A DNA stretch of 12,055 nt from Chloroflexota bacterium (GTDB taxonomy: Bacteria > Chloroflexota > Anaerolineae > JAADDB01). The translations under genes and the position numbers were made by a program. Of this stretch, positions 1-5,492 are shown piece by piece (position 1 is the stretch's first letter; each line of letters opens with the position of its first letter). The notes beneath the pieces were generated by a model, which saw only the letters and a program-made list of their open reading frames with translations, had not been told where the DNA came from and did not search any database. Where the stretch lies: the NCBI GenBank assembly GCA_013154135.1, contig JAADDB010000139.1, positions 1-12,055 on the forward strand, written 5' to 3'.

Positions 1-57
1 TTCGTGGACGGTGATATGTGGTCATGTCCGGTCGCCCGGGGCTGAACCCCCGGGCTA
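1..57. repeat. R1 dispersed element, copy 1 (contains GC palindrome)
   Basis: A sequence beginning TTCGTGGACGGTGATATG and ending in the palindrome GCCCGGGGCTGAACCCCCGG (34-53) is nearly identical to 3908-3966, with a few substitutions. The stem is GCCCGGGG paired with CCCCGGGC. The element may start before the window. Confidence 0.8.
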
Positions 58-176
58 GAAACATGACTGGCCGAGCATCGCCACAGACGAGCCGAGATGG
101 GCGCTCCCGCCCCTCTTACTTGTTAATCGTCCTAATTCTTACCCCTTCCGGCCGATTCCGACCCGGGGCCGACCCT

Positions 177-214
177 TTAATCGTCAATCGTTAATCGTTA
201 CTCGTCATGCGTTA
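177..214 (-). repeat. Heptad array 1 (TAACGAT-type units)
   Basis: On the minus strand it reads as five 7-bp units: TAACGCA, TGACGAG, TAACGAT, TAACGAT, TGACGAT, then TAA. The first three units resemble those of the array at 4311-4334. A decayed array may exist at about 118-137. Confidence 0.85.
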
Positions 215-259
215 GGCTCTTCGCCCATCCCGGCCAACCTCGCCCTCCAGCCAACCCCC
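215..259 (-). repeat. R3 spacer element between heptad arrays, copy 1
   Basis: It contains CCCATCCCGGCCAACCTCGC (plus strand, 223-242), found again at 4343-4362. With the flanking arrays it makes a unit of about 90-100 bp that also follows the GT4 gene at 4401. Confidence 0.8.
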
Positions 260-295
260 TTAATCGTTACTCATTCATCGTCAATCGTTACTTAC
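260..295 (-). repeat. Heptad array 2, containing the FemAB-like stop codon
   Basis: Minus-strand units are TAACGAT, TGACGAT, GAATGAG, TAACGAT, then TAA, preceded by GTAAG. The first TAA (290-288) is the stop codon of the FemAB-like gene, and its last two sense codons lie in the repeat-like AGTAAG. Confidence 0.85.
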
Positions 296-1304
296 TCCCC
301 ATCCTCCTCCATTTCTCATATGCCCATTGGCTGAGACGCAGGCGCCATGGGTGGTGTACGTACGTGCTCCGGCCGTAGTTGACCTGCTCCCCGCCGAACT
401 TGGCCTTGAAACGCCGGATGCCGTGATGTGTGTCCGGATGCCCCGCGCCTCCGAAGTCAAAGGTGTGATATCCCTGTGCTGCTCCCCAACGCAACACGTG
501 CCACACCAGATAATCATCAGGACGCAGGTTGCGGGCTGCGCTTGCGGCGCCGCCGTACCAGTCCACCAACGTGCCCTTATAGGCCAAGGTAATACGGGTG
601 GCAATGGGATGCCCCTCGTGATAGGCCAGCCAGAAATAGGCCATCTTCCGGGGAACCAGGATGTCGAAAGCCGCGAAGAAAAGCTCCCGGGGAGCCAGGG
701 GAATGCGGGCACGGGTGTACACCTGAGACAGGAAATCATAACACACGGCCACATCCTCCCGGCGCTCCACAGCCCGCACAGTCACCCCTTCCCGCTCGGC
801 CTTGCGCACATTCTTGCGAGCCGTCCGGTTCAAACGCCGCCAGAGCGCGTCCTCCCCCTCGTGCAGGGGGAGAAGGAAGTTGAGATGGGGCTCCCAGCGG
901 TATCCACTTGCCCGCAGCACATCCTGCCACGGACTCGGGTCGTGCATGTGCCGCAATTCCGTGAACAGGGGAACACGCACCTGCTCACGGTACGCGTGCA
1001 ACAGAGCCGCCAACGCATCCATCCCCCGTTGCCCCTCCTCGGCCAGGAACCCACCGTAGGCCACGGCCCGCGTGGTCCAGCCCCGCAACAGCCCCCCTCG
1101 CAAGGTGATGAGCACCGGCGTGAAGAGCGCGGCCGGCGTTCCCGTCGCGTCCACGGCAGCCCACACATGAGCTGTGTGGCCCGGCACGCGGGCAAAGACC
1201 TGGACCATCTCGGGCGTGTGATAGATGTTCGCGTGCTCCTCACGCTCGAGAAAGTCCTGCCAGCGGGCGAGTGGGAGTTCTCGGACAACGGACCAGGATG
1301 CCAT
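288..1304 (-). CDS. FemAB/GNAT-fold peptidoglycan-bridge-type acyl/aminoacyltransferase
   Basis: The protein has 338 residues. It resembles the FemAB-like GNAT superfamily (Acetyltransf_6 type), whose best-known members add amino acids from aminoacyl-tRNA to lipid II; relatives in polysaccharide loci have unknown acceptors. Seen: a basic segment at residues 157-172 (RLNRTARKNVRKAERE) that typically opens the second GNAT domain, then DFGGAG (283-288), GIRRFKAKFGG (305-315) and a terminal VNYGRSTY stretch typical of the family. No signal peptide or membrane span is seen, so a cytoplasmic enzyme is inferred. The ATG at 1304 has a purine-rich ribosome site (AAGGGGGA) just upstream and lies 9 nt after the deacetylase-like gene, so the two are co-transcribed. 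Oddity: the stop codon and the last codons (Ser-Lys) lie inside a 7-bp repeat array. Family confident; donor and acceptor unknown. Confidence 0.9.
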   Translation of the reverse strand: MASWSVVRELPLARWQDFLEREEHANIYHTPEMVQVFARVPGHTAHVWAAVDATGTPAALFTPVLITLRGGLLRGWTTRAVAYGGFLAEEGQRGMDALAALLHAYREQVRVPLFTELRHMHDPSPWQDVLRASGYRWEPHLNFLLPLHEGEDALWRRLNRTARKNVRKAEREGVTVRAVERREDVAVCYDFLSQVYTRARIPLAPRELFFAAFDILVPRKMAYFWLAYHEGHPIATRITLAYKGTLVDWYGGAASAARNLRPDDYLVWHVLRWGAAQGYHTFDFGGAGHPDTHHGIRRFKAKFGGEQVNYGRSTYVHHPWRLRLSQWAYEKWRRMGSK

Positions 1305-1313
1305 GCTTCCCCC

Positions 1314-2600
1314 TTATGCCAGGAATAGGCGGGCGAGAAAATCCCACCAGGTCAGCACATCCAAATCGCCCGTGACTGCCAACGCGCTGCGGGAATTCCC
1401 CGGCCAAGGATTGACGCGAATCAAGGGCACTCGACTCTCCTCCAACTGGGCCCGCACACGCGCGCGGGCTGCCGCGTCCCCTTCGGACTCCTCCAGCACG
1501 ATAACGTGTTCGGCCGTTACAGGTTCGGTCAGATAGCCCAGATCCCGCACGTACCGGGCCAAATCCGGGGGCACCTGGGGCCCCAACCCGACGGTCGGAC
1601 GGGCCGGGCTGTGGATCCGCACGCGTGGATGGCTCACCCATTGCCATTCGCCCATCCACTGTGTGCTGGCCGGTTCCGTGCGCACACCTCGCACCAACAA
1701 ACCCACGCGTTGGGCGTTGGGGATGGCGAGTTCCCACGTGTGGGGCCCTGCCGCGCGCAGCGTCAAACTCAGTTGAGTCCGGCTGCGCCACCAACGGGCT
1801 ATCTCCTCCAGTGGGGCTATCCACACGGGCGGGGAAAGGGCCTGGGCTTCCTGCAGGAGGTGGGCCAACCCGTCACGGCAGGCGCCAAAACGTTCCGGAT
1901 GCAATTGGAGCACGAACAACTCCCCCTGTTCATGTGTCCGGGCGAGGATGCGCGACCACACCCGGCCCACCGCCTCCCCCGAGAGCCCCAGGCGGTCCAC
2001 CAAAATCTCATCATCCGGCAAACTGACGGGCAGGAGGAGCAGATTCCCGTGCCAGGAAGGGAGTACCGGTTCGCTTGCAGCGTCCTGGGCTCGGTAAAAG
2101 TGCACCACCCGCTGCAAGCGCGCGTGGGCATCCGGCGGGATGGGCATGTCCACCACGTCCCAGTACACGGACAAACTGCTGTCGTACACAAAGCGGTGTC
2201 GGGCCAGCACATCGAGAAGGGATGTGTTCCACCGCAGGTAGGGGGCCCGGAATCCGATGAGGGGCAGCCCCTGTTCCCGGAAGTAGGTTACGGCTTTCTC
2301 TATGTGGACTTCCTGTTCCGCGGGGGAAAGGGTTGTGTAATCCACGTGGTGGTACCCGTGCACCGCGATTTCCACCCCGCGCGAGCGGAGCTCCCGCGTG
2401 GTGGAAGGATGAGCGTGGACGACCGCGGCCGGGGTGGGGAAGGTGGGATGAATGTGGAATGCATCCAGAAGGGAGAGATACGCGTCCAGCGTGCGGTTCA
2501 TGCGTTGAGTTGTGGGCCCCACCTGTTGCACCAGGGCTCGGGCCCGACGCCAAGCCGTGCTCAGTCCTTTGGATGTTCGGACATGCTCAAGGTATCCCAT
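1314..2600 (-). CDS. Polysaccharide deacetylase-like (NodB/CE4-type) protein, motif 1 displaced
   Basis: The protein has 428 residues and resembles metal-dependent polysaccharide deacetylases, which remove N- or O-acetyl groups from sugars. Seen: H81-G-Y-H-H85 (metal-binding motif 2), F117-RAPYLRWN (motif 3), VYDSS around D140 (motif 4) and LQLHPE with H234 (motif 5). The usual N-terminal TFDDG motif, with the catalytic base and the metal Asp, is absent before T53-F54. The extreme C-terminus instead carries AVTGDLDVLTWWDF (418-431 would overrun; it spans about 418 to the end), with D422 and D424 looking like a motif 1. I infer either circular permutation or a non-catalytic protein. The ATG at 2600 was chosen because GGAGG lies 6 nt upstream; longer in-frame starts at 2606, 2621 and 2657 lack a well-spaced site. 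It overlaps the end of the PssE-like gene by 14 nt and is followed 9 nt later by the FemAB-like gene. Confidence 0.85.
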   Translation of the reverse strand: MGYLEHVRTSKGLSTAWRRARALVQQVGPTTQRMNRTLDAYLSLLDAFHIHPTFPTPAAVVHAHPSTTRELRSRGVEIAVHGYHHVDYTTLSPAEQEVHIEKAVTYFREQGLPLIGFRAPYLRWNTSLLDVLARHRFVYDSSLSVYWDVVDMPIPPDAHARLQRVVHFYRAQDAASEPVLPSWHGNLLLLPVSLPDDEILVDRLGLSGEAVGRVWSRILARTHEQGELFVLQLHPERFGACRDGLAHLLQEAQALSPPVWIAPLEEIARWWRSRTQLSLTLRAAGPHTWELAIPNAQRVGLLVRGVRTEPASTQWMGEWQWVSHPRVRIHSPARPTVGLGPQVPPDLARYVRDLGYLTEPVTAEHVIVLEESEGDAAARARVRAQLEESRVPLIRVNPWPGNSRSALAVTGDLDVLTWWDFLARLFLA

Positions 2601-3141
2601 GCACATCCTCCGGTCGAACATGTTTGCCCCGATATCGTCGGGCGACGGCTTCCACATCTCCCCCGCGGGCCAGGGTTTCCAGGTACTCCCGGACGATCAA
2701 GTGGAGGGCCAGGGGCGGTGGGGTGAAGGGCACCAGCGGCTCGGTGCGGGCCCGGTGGATGGCCTCGCCCAAGCGGGAGAGATCGCGGCACCAGATGAGA
2801 TGGCCCTTCTCGCTCAAATAGGAGAGAAGATCCTCCTGGTGCTGGTCCGGCCGGTCCGGGTTGTCCACACTGACCAGGGGGATCTTCCGGTACAGGACTT
2901 CCATAGTGACCCCGATGCCCCCGTGTGCGATGACCAGCGCGGCCCGCTCGTAATAGGGTTCCAGGGAGGGGGCCAGGCGGAACCATTGGATGTGGCGCGG
3001 CTCGTAGCGCCCGATGCCGATTTGGGCGACCACAGGGAGGTCCAGGGACGGCGCCAGGTCATCGACCGCGCGGATAAGGGGGTCGAAGTCACCTGAGCCG
3101 ACTGTGACGAAAATGATAGGGTCCTTGGGCAAATGTTTCAC
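2587..3141 (-). CDS. pssE: PssE/Alg13-like glycosyltransferase catalytic (sugar-nucleotide-binding) subunit
   Basis: The protein has 184 residues, equivalent to the C-terminal half of a GT28/MurG-type GT-B enzyme. Alg13 and PssE/Cps14G proteins of this kind bind the UDP-sugar and work only with a membrane partner (Alg14, PssD/Cps14F). Seen: FVTVGSGDFD at 11-20, the glycine-rich donor loop AHGGIGVTMEVL at 72-83, and the PDQHQED segment at 98-104, all family hallmarks. The start is GTG at 3141 with a very good AGGAGGT site upstream; the frame stays open to about 3528 but that part lies inside the partner gene and has no family similarity. It follows the PssD-like gene by 41 bp and its 3' end overlaps the deacetylase-like gene by 14 nt, so one operon is likely. 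The sugar and acceptor cannot be read from the sequence. Confidence 0.9.
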   Translation of the reverse strand: MKHLPKDPIIFVTVGSGDFDPLIRAVDDLAPSLDLPVVAQIGIGRYEPRHIQWFRLAPSLEPYYERAALVIAHGGIGVTMEVLYRKIPLVSVDNPDRPDQHQEDLLSYLSEKGHLIWCRDLSRLGEAIHRARTEPLVPFTPPPLALHLIVREYLETLARGGDVEAVARRYRGKHVRPEDVHGIP

Positions 3142-3182
3142 AGCACCTCCTGTTCGGTCAGCCTTTGCAGGACGGGGCCATC

Positions 3183-3716
3183 CTATGCCCCATCGCCTTT
3201 TTCGGAAGACCCAAGTCCTCCGTGCAACATGCCCGCGTAGATCGCGTTGGGGAACACGTGCTCCTGCAATTCGGGCCACTGGACAAAGAACAAGTCCGCG
3301 AAGCGGTACATGATCCGGCCGGTGAGGGAAGGATGTCGGACCCGGGCGCCGTTCTCCACGTAAATGACCCGAGCGCCTAGCAGTTTGCCCAGCAGGGAAA
3401 GGGGCACGGCCAATCCCGGCCCGGATTGCAGGATGACCTGGGGGCGTGCTCGGGCCAGAATCCACATGGACTGCCAGGTGAGCCGCACGTAGCGCAGGGC
3501 CACTTTCCACCGAGGCTCCACTTTCCACTGGGGCCGGTTGATGCGGTAGATGGGGCCTGGGATGCGGATTTTTTGTTCGCTCAGGGATTCCTCTTTGACC
3601 ACCACGTACGCGTAGCGATACACCGGCCCTAGCAAATCCACCAGCCGGATCATCTCCACCGTATGTCCCCCTTCTCCCAAAATCACCAACACCCGGAGTT
3701 CTTTTCCTTCTGTCAT
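3183..3716 (-). CDS. pssD: PssD/Alg14-like glycosyltransferase membrane-anchoring subunit
   Basis: The protein has 177 residues, matching Alg14/PssD/Cps14F proteins, which supply the N-terminal half of a split GT-B enzyme, recruit the Alg13/PssE subunit to the inner face of the membrane and bind the lipid-linked acceptor. Seen: LVILGEGGHTVEMIRL (10-25), the family's glycine-rich opening; ILQSGPGLAVPLSLLGKLLGA around 95-115; YVENGARVRHPSLTGR at 119-134; and FFVQWPEL at 143-150. No strong classical membrane helix is seen beyond the hydrophobic 95-115 stretch. The ATG at 3716 is preceded by GGAG about 8 nt upstream. It is the first gene of the four-gene cluster ending at 288 and is separated from upstream genes by a 680-bp repeat-rich gap, so it probably has its own promoter in that gap; I could not identify one convincingly. 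Confidence 0.9.
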   Translation of the reverse strand: MTEGKELRVLVILGEGGHTVEMIRLVDLLGPVYRYAYVVVKEESLSEQKIRIPGPIYRINRPQWKVEPRWKVALRYVRLTWQSMWILARARPQVILQSGPGLAVPLSLLGKLLGARVIYVENGARVRHPSLTGRIMYRFADLFFVQWPELQEHVFPNAIYAGMLHGGLGSSEKGDGA

Positions 3717-3812
3717 TCCTCGCTCCGCGTTTTAATCAGAGGTGCCCCACGGCCCACGATGGGTGGCCATGTGCGAACGCCCGGGGCTGAACCACCAGGG
3801 CTGATTAACGGG

Positions 3813-3850
3813 CAAAACTCGGTCGTACCCCGGCGGCGGACGGGCATGGG
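3813..3850 (+). repeat. R6 element (CGGCGGCGGACGGG), copy 1
   Basis: It reads CAAAACTCGGTCGTACC then CGGCGGCGGACGGG and is similar to 11481-11520 and 11652-11690. A forward heptad array follows within 5 bp, the same arrangement as at 11652. Confidence 0.7.
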
Positions 3851-3854
3851 TTCG

Positions 3855-3878
3855 TAATGAGTAACGATTGACGATTAA
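3855..3878 (+). repeat. Heptad array 3, forward orientation
   Basis: Units on the plus strand are TAATGAG, TAACGAT and TGACGAT, then TAA. The orientation is opposite to the arrays at 177-295 and 4173-4417. Confidence 0.85.
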
Positions 3879-3907
3879 GGGGGGCACACGCCCATGCGCC
3901 CTGACCG

Positions 3908-3966
3908 TTCGTGAACGGCGATATGTGGTCATGCGCCACCGCCCGGGGCTAAACCCCCGGGCTAAA
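3908..3966. repeat. R1 dispersed element, copy 2 (contains GC palindrome)
   Basis: It aligns with bases 1-57 over its whole length, and the palindrome at 3941-3963 reads GCCCGGGGCTAAACCCCCGG. Just upstream, CCGTTCGTGAACGG (3905-3918) is itself a small inverted repeat. A degraded relative without the full stem lies at about 3780-3803. Confidence 0.8.
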
Positions 3967-3973
3967 AGTGGGA

Positions 3974-3990
3974 AGCCCCCTGCGGGGGCT
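3974..3990. repeat. R4 GC hairpin, copy 1
   Basis: AGCCCCC (3974-3980), a TGC loop, then GGGGGCT. On the plus strand it is followed by CTTTT, giving a terminator-like look, but no plus-strand gene ends here. The same hairpin core recurs at 4210-4225. Confidence 0.7.
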
Positions 3991-4047
3991 CTTTTGGCCC
4001 TCACTCCACCCCTTGGGGGTTGGCGAGGAAAGATCCCAGGCATTTCG

Positions 4048-4083
4048 CCCCTCCTCTCTCCCAATGCTGGGAGAGAGGAGGGG
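4048..4083. repeat. Perfect 16-bp-stem palindrome (REP-like hairpin)
   Basis: The left arm CCCCTCCTCTCTCCCA (4048-4063) and right arm (4068-4083) are exact reverse complements around an ATGC loop. No T-run follows on either strand, so it looks more like a mobile palindrome or RNA stabiliser than an intrinsic terminator. Confidence 0.85.
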
Positions 4084-4123
4084 GCCAAGGGCGTTGTGTG
4101 GGATACGGGCGGAAGTCCATAAC

Positions 4124-4165
4124 CGGCCGAGAATCGCCCCGCACGGTCCATGATGGTCTCCCGCC
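4124..4165. repeat. R2 42-bp perfect direct repeat, copy 1
   Basis: It begins CGGCCGAGAATCGCC and ends GGTCTCCCGCC, and is identical to 4266-4307. A diverged relative sits at about 69-113. A minus-strand heptad array follows within 8 bp. Confidence 0.9.
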
Positions 4166-4172
4166 AACCCCT

Positions 4173-4202
4173 TTAATCGTTACTCATTAATCGTTAATCG
4201 TT
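4173..4202 (-). repeat. Heptad array 4
   Basis: Minus-strand units are a truncated AACGAT, then TAACGAT, TAATGAG, TAACGAT and TAA. Confidence 0.85.
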
Positions 4203-4209
4203 TTGGAAC

Positions 4210-4225
4210 GCCCCCTGCGGGGGCT
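4210..4225. repeat. R4 GC hairpin, copy 2
   Basis: GCCCCC, TGC, GGGGGC with the following CTCT shared with the copy at 3974-3990. No T-run follows. Confidence 0.7.
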
Positions 4226-4265
4226 CTGGATGGGCGCACTGCCGTGTGCCCCTACCGCTCGTGAA

Positions 4266-4307
4266 CGGCCGAGAATCGCCCCGCACGGTCCATGATGGTC
4301 TCCCGCC
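4266..4307. repeat. R2 42-bp perfect direct repeat, copy 2
   Basis: All 42 bases match 4124-4165. A minus-strand heptad array follows after 3 bp, as for the other copy, so R2 plus heptads behaves as a unit. Confidence 0.9.
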
Positions 4308-4310
4308 CTT

Positions 4311-4334
4311 TTACTCGTTACTCGTTATGCGTTA
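4311..4334 (-). repeat. Heptad array 5
   Basis: Minus-strand units are TAACGCA, TAACGAG, TAACGAG, then TAA. The same TAACGCA-first order occurs at 177-214, and both arrays are next to an R3 element. Confidence 0.85.
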
Positions 4335-4379
4335 GACCTCACCCATCCCGGCCAACCTCGCCCTTCACCCAACCTCCCC
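4335..4379 (-). repeat. R3 spacer element between heptad arrays, copy 2
   Basis: It shares CCCATCCCGGCCAACCTCGC (4343-4362) and flanking bases with 215-259, with a few substitutions and small indels. Confidence 0.8.
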
Positions 4380-4417
4380 TTAATCGTTCATCGTCAATCG
4401 TTACTCATTAATCGTTT
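4380..4417 (-). repeat. Heptad array 6, overlapping the end of the GT4 gene
   Basis: Minus-strand units are AAACGAT, TAATGAG, TAACGAT, TGACGAT, GAACGAT, then TAA. The first two units are translated as the final residues TINE of the glycosyltransferase, and the third supplies its TAA stop (4403-4401). Confidence 0.85.
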
Positions 4418-5384
4418 CCTCATACACTTCCCGCACGCGGCGGGCCGATGCTTCCAGGGAAAGGTGTCGGACTCGCTCACGGCCGTTCGTCCGGCGACCG
4501 AAGCGCAAGGCCTGCTCGATGGCCTGCGCCGTGCCCTCTACACTGCCGTCGCAGATGAAACAGCCGGGGGTATCCCCTATCACCTCCCGCACATCCCCCA
4601 CATCTTTTGCCACGATGGGGAGATTACAGGCCATGGCCTCTTTGATGACCATGGGGGAACCTTCGGCCTCAGAGACCAGGACCAGCACATCCGCCGCGTT
4701 CATGTAGAGGGGAACCCGGTGATGGGGCTCCCCGGTCGCAGCTACAAAGCGGACCGGCCATCCGGCCTTCTGGAGGCGGGTCACCGCGTCTTCAATGACC
4801 CACACCCGTTTGTCCGGGCGCATCTGTCCCGCGTAGAGGACGATGTACCCCTCCTGGGGTAAACCCAACGCCCGCCGCGCGTCGGCCCGGTCCATCGGCC
4901 GGAACAGGTCCAAATCCACCCCCGGGGGGATAATGGCATCCACGGGCTGGCCCAACTGCTGGGCCACCCAGCGACTGGTCACTATCACCCCGTCCGCCAG
5001 TCGGGCCAGGATTTTGGACAAAGGTGCGGTGAAGGAGATGGCCACCTCACTCCCGTGGAAAGTGATGACCAGGGGCAAGCGCCATTGGAACCGCGCGACC
5101 ACGCCGCTGAGCGCGTAATGTGCGTGGACCAGGTGATAAGGGCGGGCCCGCAGATGCTGCCAATATCCGGGCAACGCCTGCACATAGTGCCGACGTCGGG
5201 CTCGGCCGTTCACGTAGAACACATCCACGCCCACACCCAAGGAGCGCAGCGCGCGCACCTCATCGTATACAAAGGTGCCAAAATCCTCGGCCCCGGGGTG
5301 GGGATACAAGTTTGCCACCACCAGAACCCGTAAATCCCGGTCCTCCAAATGGGGGTCCGGGAAAAACATATACGGTTCGCTCAT
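4401..5384 (-). CDS. Glycosyltransferase family 4 (GT-B, retaining)
   Basis: The protein has 327 residues from the chosen start. Seen: an N-terminal Rossmann strand LRVLVVANLYPHPG, then FGTFVYDEV, HLVHAHYALSG and ITFHGSEV in the acceptor domain; IIPPGVDLDLFRP in the linker; the phosphate-binding YAGQMRPDKR; and the E-x7-E signature EGSPMVIKE followed by AMACNLPIVAKDVG. It should transfer a sugar from a nucleotide donor to a lipid-linked intermediate in the cytoplasm. ATG 5384 was chosen because AGGA sits 4 nt upstream; ATG 5429 and TTG 5462 in the same frame lack a ribosome site, and codons there are AT-richer than the body. The gap from the previous gene is about 108 bp, so it may still belong to that operon. 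Oddity: the last residues (TINE) and the TAA stop are encoded by a 7-bp repeat array. Confidence 0.9.
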   Translation of the reverse strand: MSEPYMFFPDPHLEDRDLRVLVVANLYPHPGAEDFGTFVYDEVRALRSLGVGVDVFYVNGRARRRHYVQALPGYWQHLRARPYHLVHAHYALSGVVARFQWRLPLVITFHGSEVAISFTAPLSKILARLADGVIVTSRWVAQQLGQPVDAIIPPGVDLDLFRPMDRADARRALGLPQEGYIVLYAGQMRPDKRVWVIEDAVTRLQKAGWPVRFVAATGEPHHRVPLYMNAADVLVLVSEAEGSPMVIKEAMACNLPIVAKDVGDVREVIGDTPGCFICDGSVEGTAQAIEQALRFGRRTNGRERVRHLSLEASARRVREVYEETINE

Positions 5385-5492
5385 TTCATCCTGACTGTCC
5401 GACAGAGCCAAATATTCGTGTTTTGCCATGCGCGGTGAGGGGAAAACCCTCCTCTTCTCCAAAGGGCTGTCGGGTTTTGTCCCATCAGCGTC

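Larger units (their letters stand above)
3717..4400. other. Repeat-packed intergenic region between the two polysaccharide gene clusters
   Basis: These 684 bp contain no credible gene. In order on the plus strand they hold a degenerate copy of the CCCGGGGCTGAACC element (about 3780-3803), an AAAAC..CGGCGGCGGACGGG element (3813-3850), a forward heptad array (3855-3878), the R1 element (3908-3966), a GC hairpin (3974-3990), a perfect 16-bp-stem hairpin (4048-4083), two perfect copies of a 42-bp repeat (4124-4165, 4266-4307), a second GC hairpin (4210-4225) and three more heptad arrays. The promoter of the PssD-like gene should lie here; no good sigma-70 pair stood out. Short open frames in this gap follow the repeats and are not believable genes. 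Confidence 0.85.

Noticed and set aside
327..1328. A 333-codon plus-strand open frame antisense to the FemAB-like gene
   Set aside because: Its product has no domain-like pattern and is rich in Pro, Arg, His and Gly as expected from antisense GC-rich DNA; the minus-strand protein has clear family motifs.
1506..2726. A 406-codon plus-strand open frame across the deacetylase-like gene
   Set aside because: Same reasoning: no recognisable motifs, compositionally a shadow of the minus-strand gene.
3142..3528. N-terminal extension of the PssE-like frame
   Set aside because: It overlaps the PssD-like gene, shows no similarity to the family, and a GTG with an excellent ribosome site exists at 3141.
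3974..3995. Plus-strand intrinsic terminator (GC hairpin then CTTTT)
   Set aside because: All genes are on the minus strand and the T-run is on the wrong side for them; the hairpin also recurs at 4210 without a T-run, so it is treated as a repeat.
177..4417. Possible CRISPR array
   Set aside because: Units are 7 bp, contiguous and without unique spacers; no cas genes are present.
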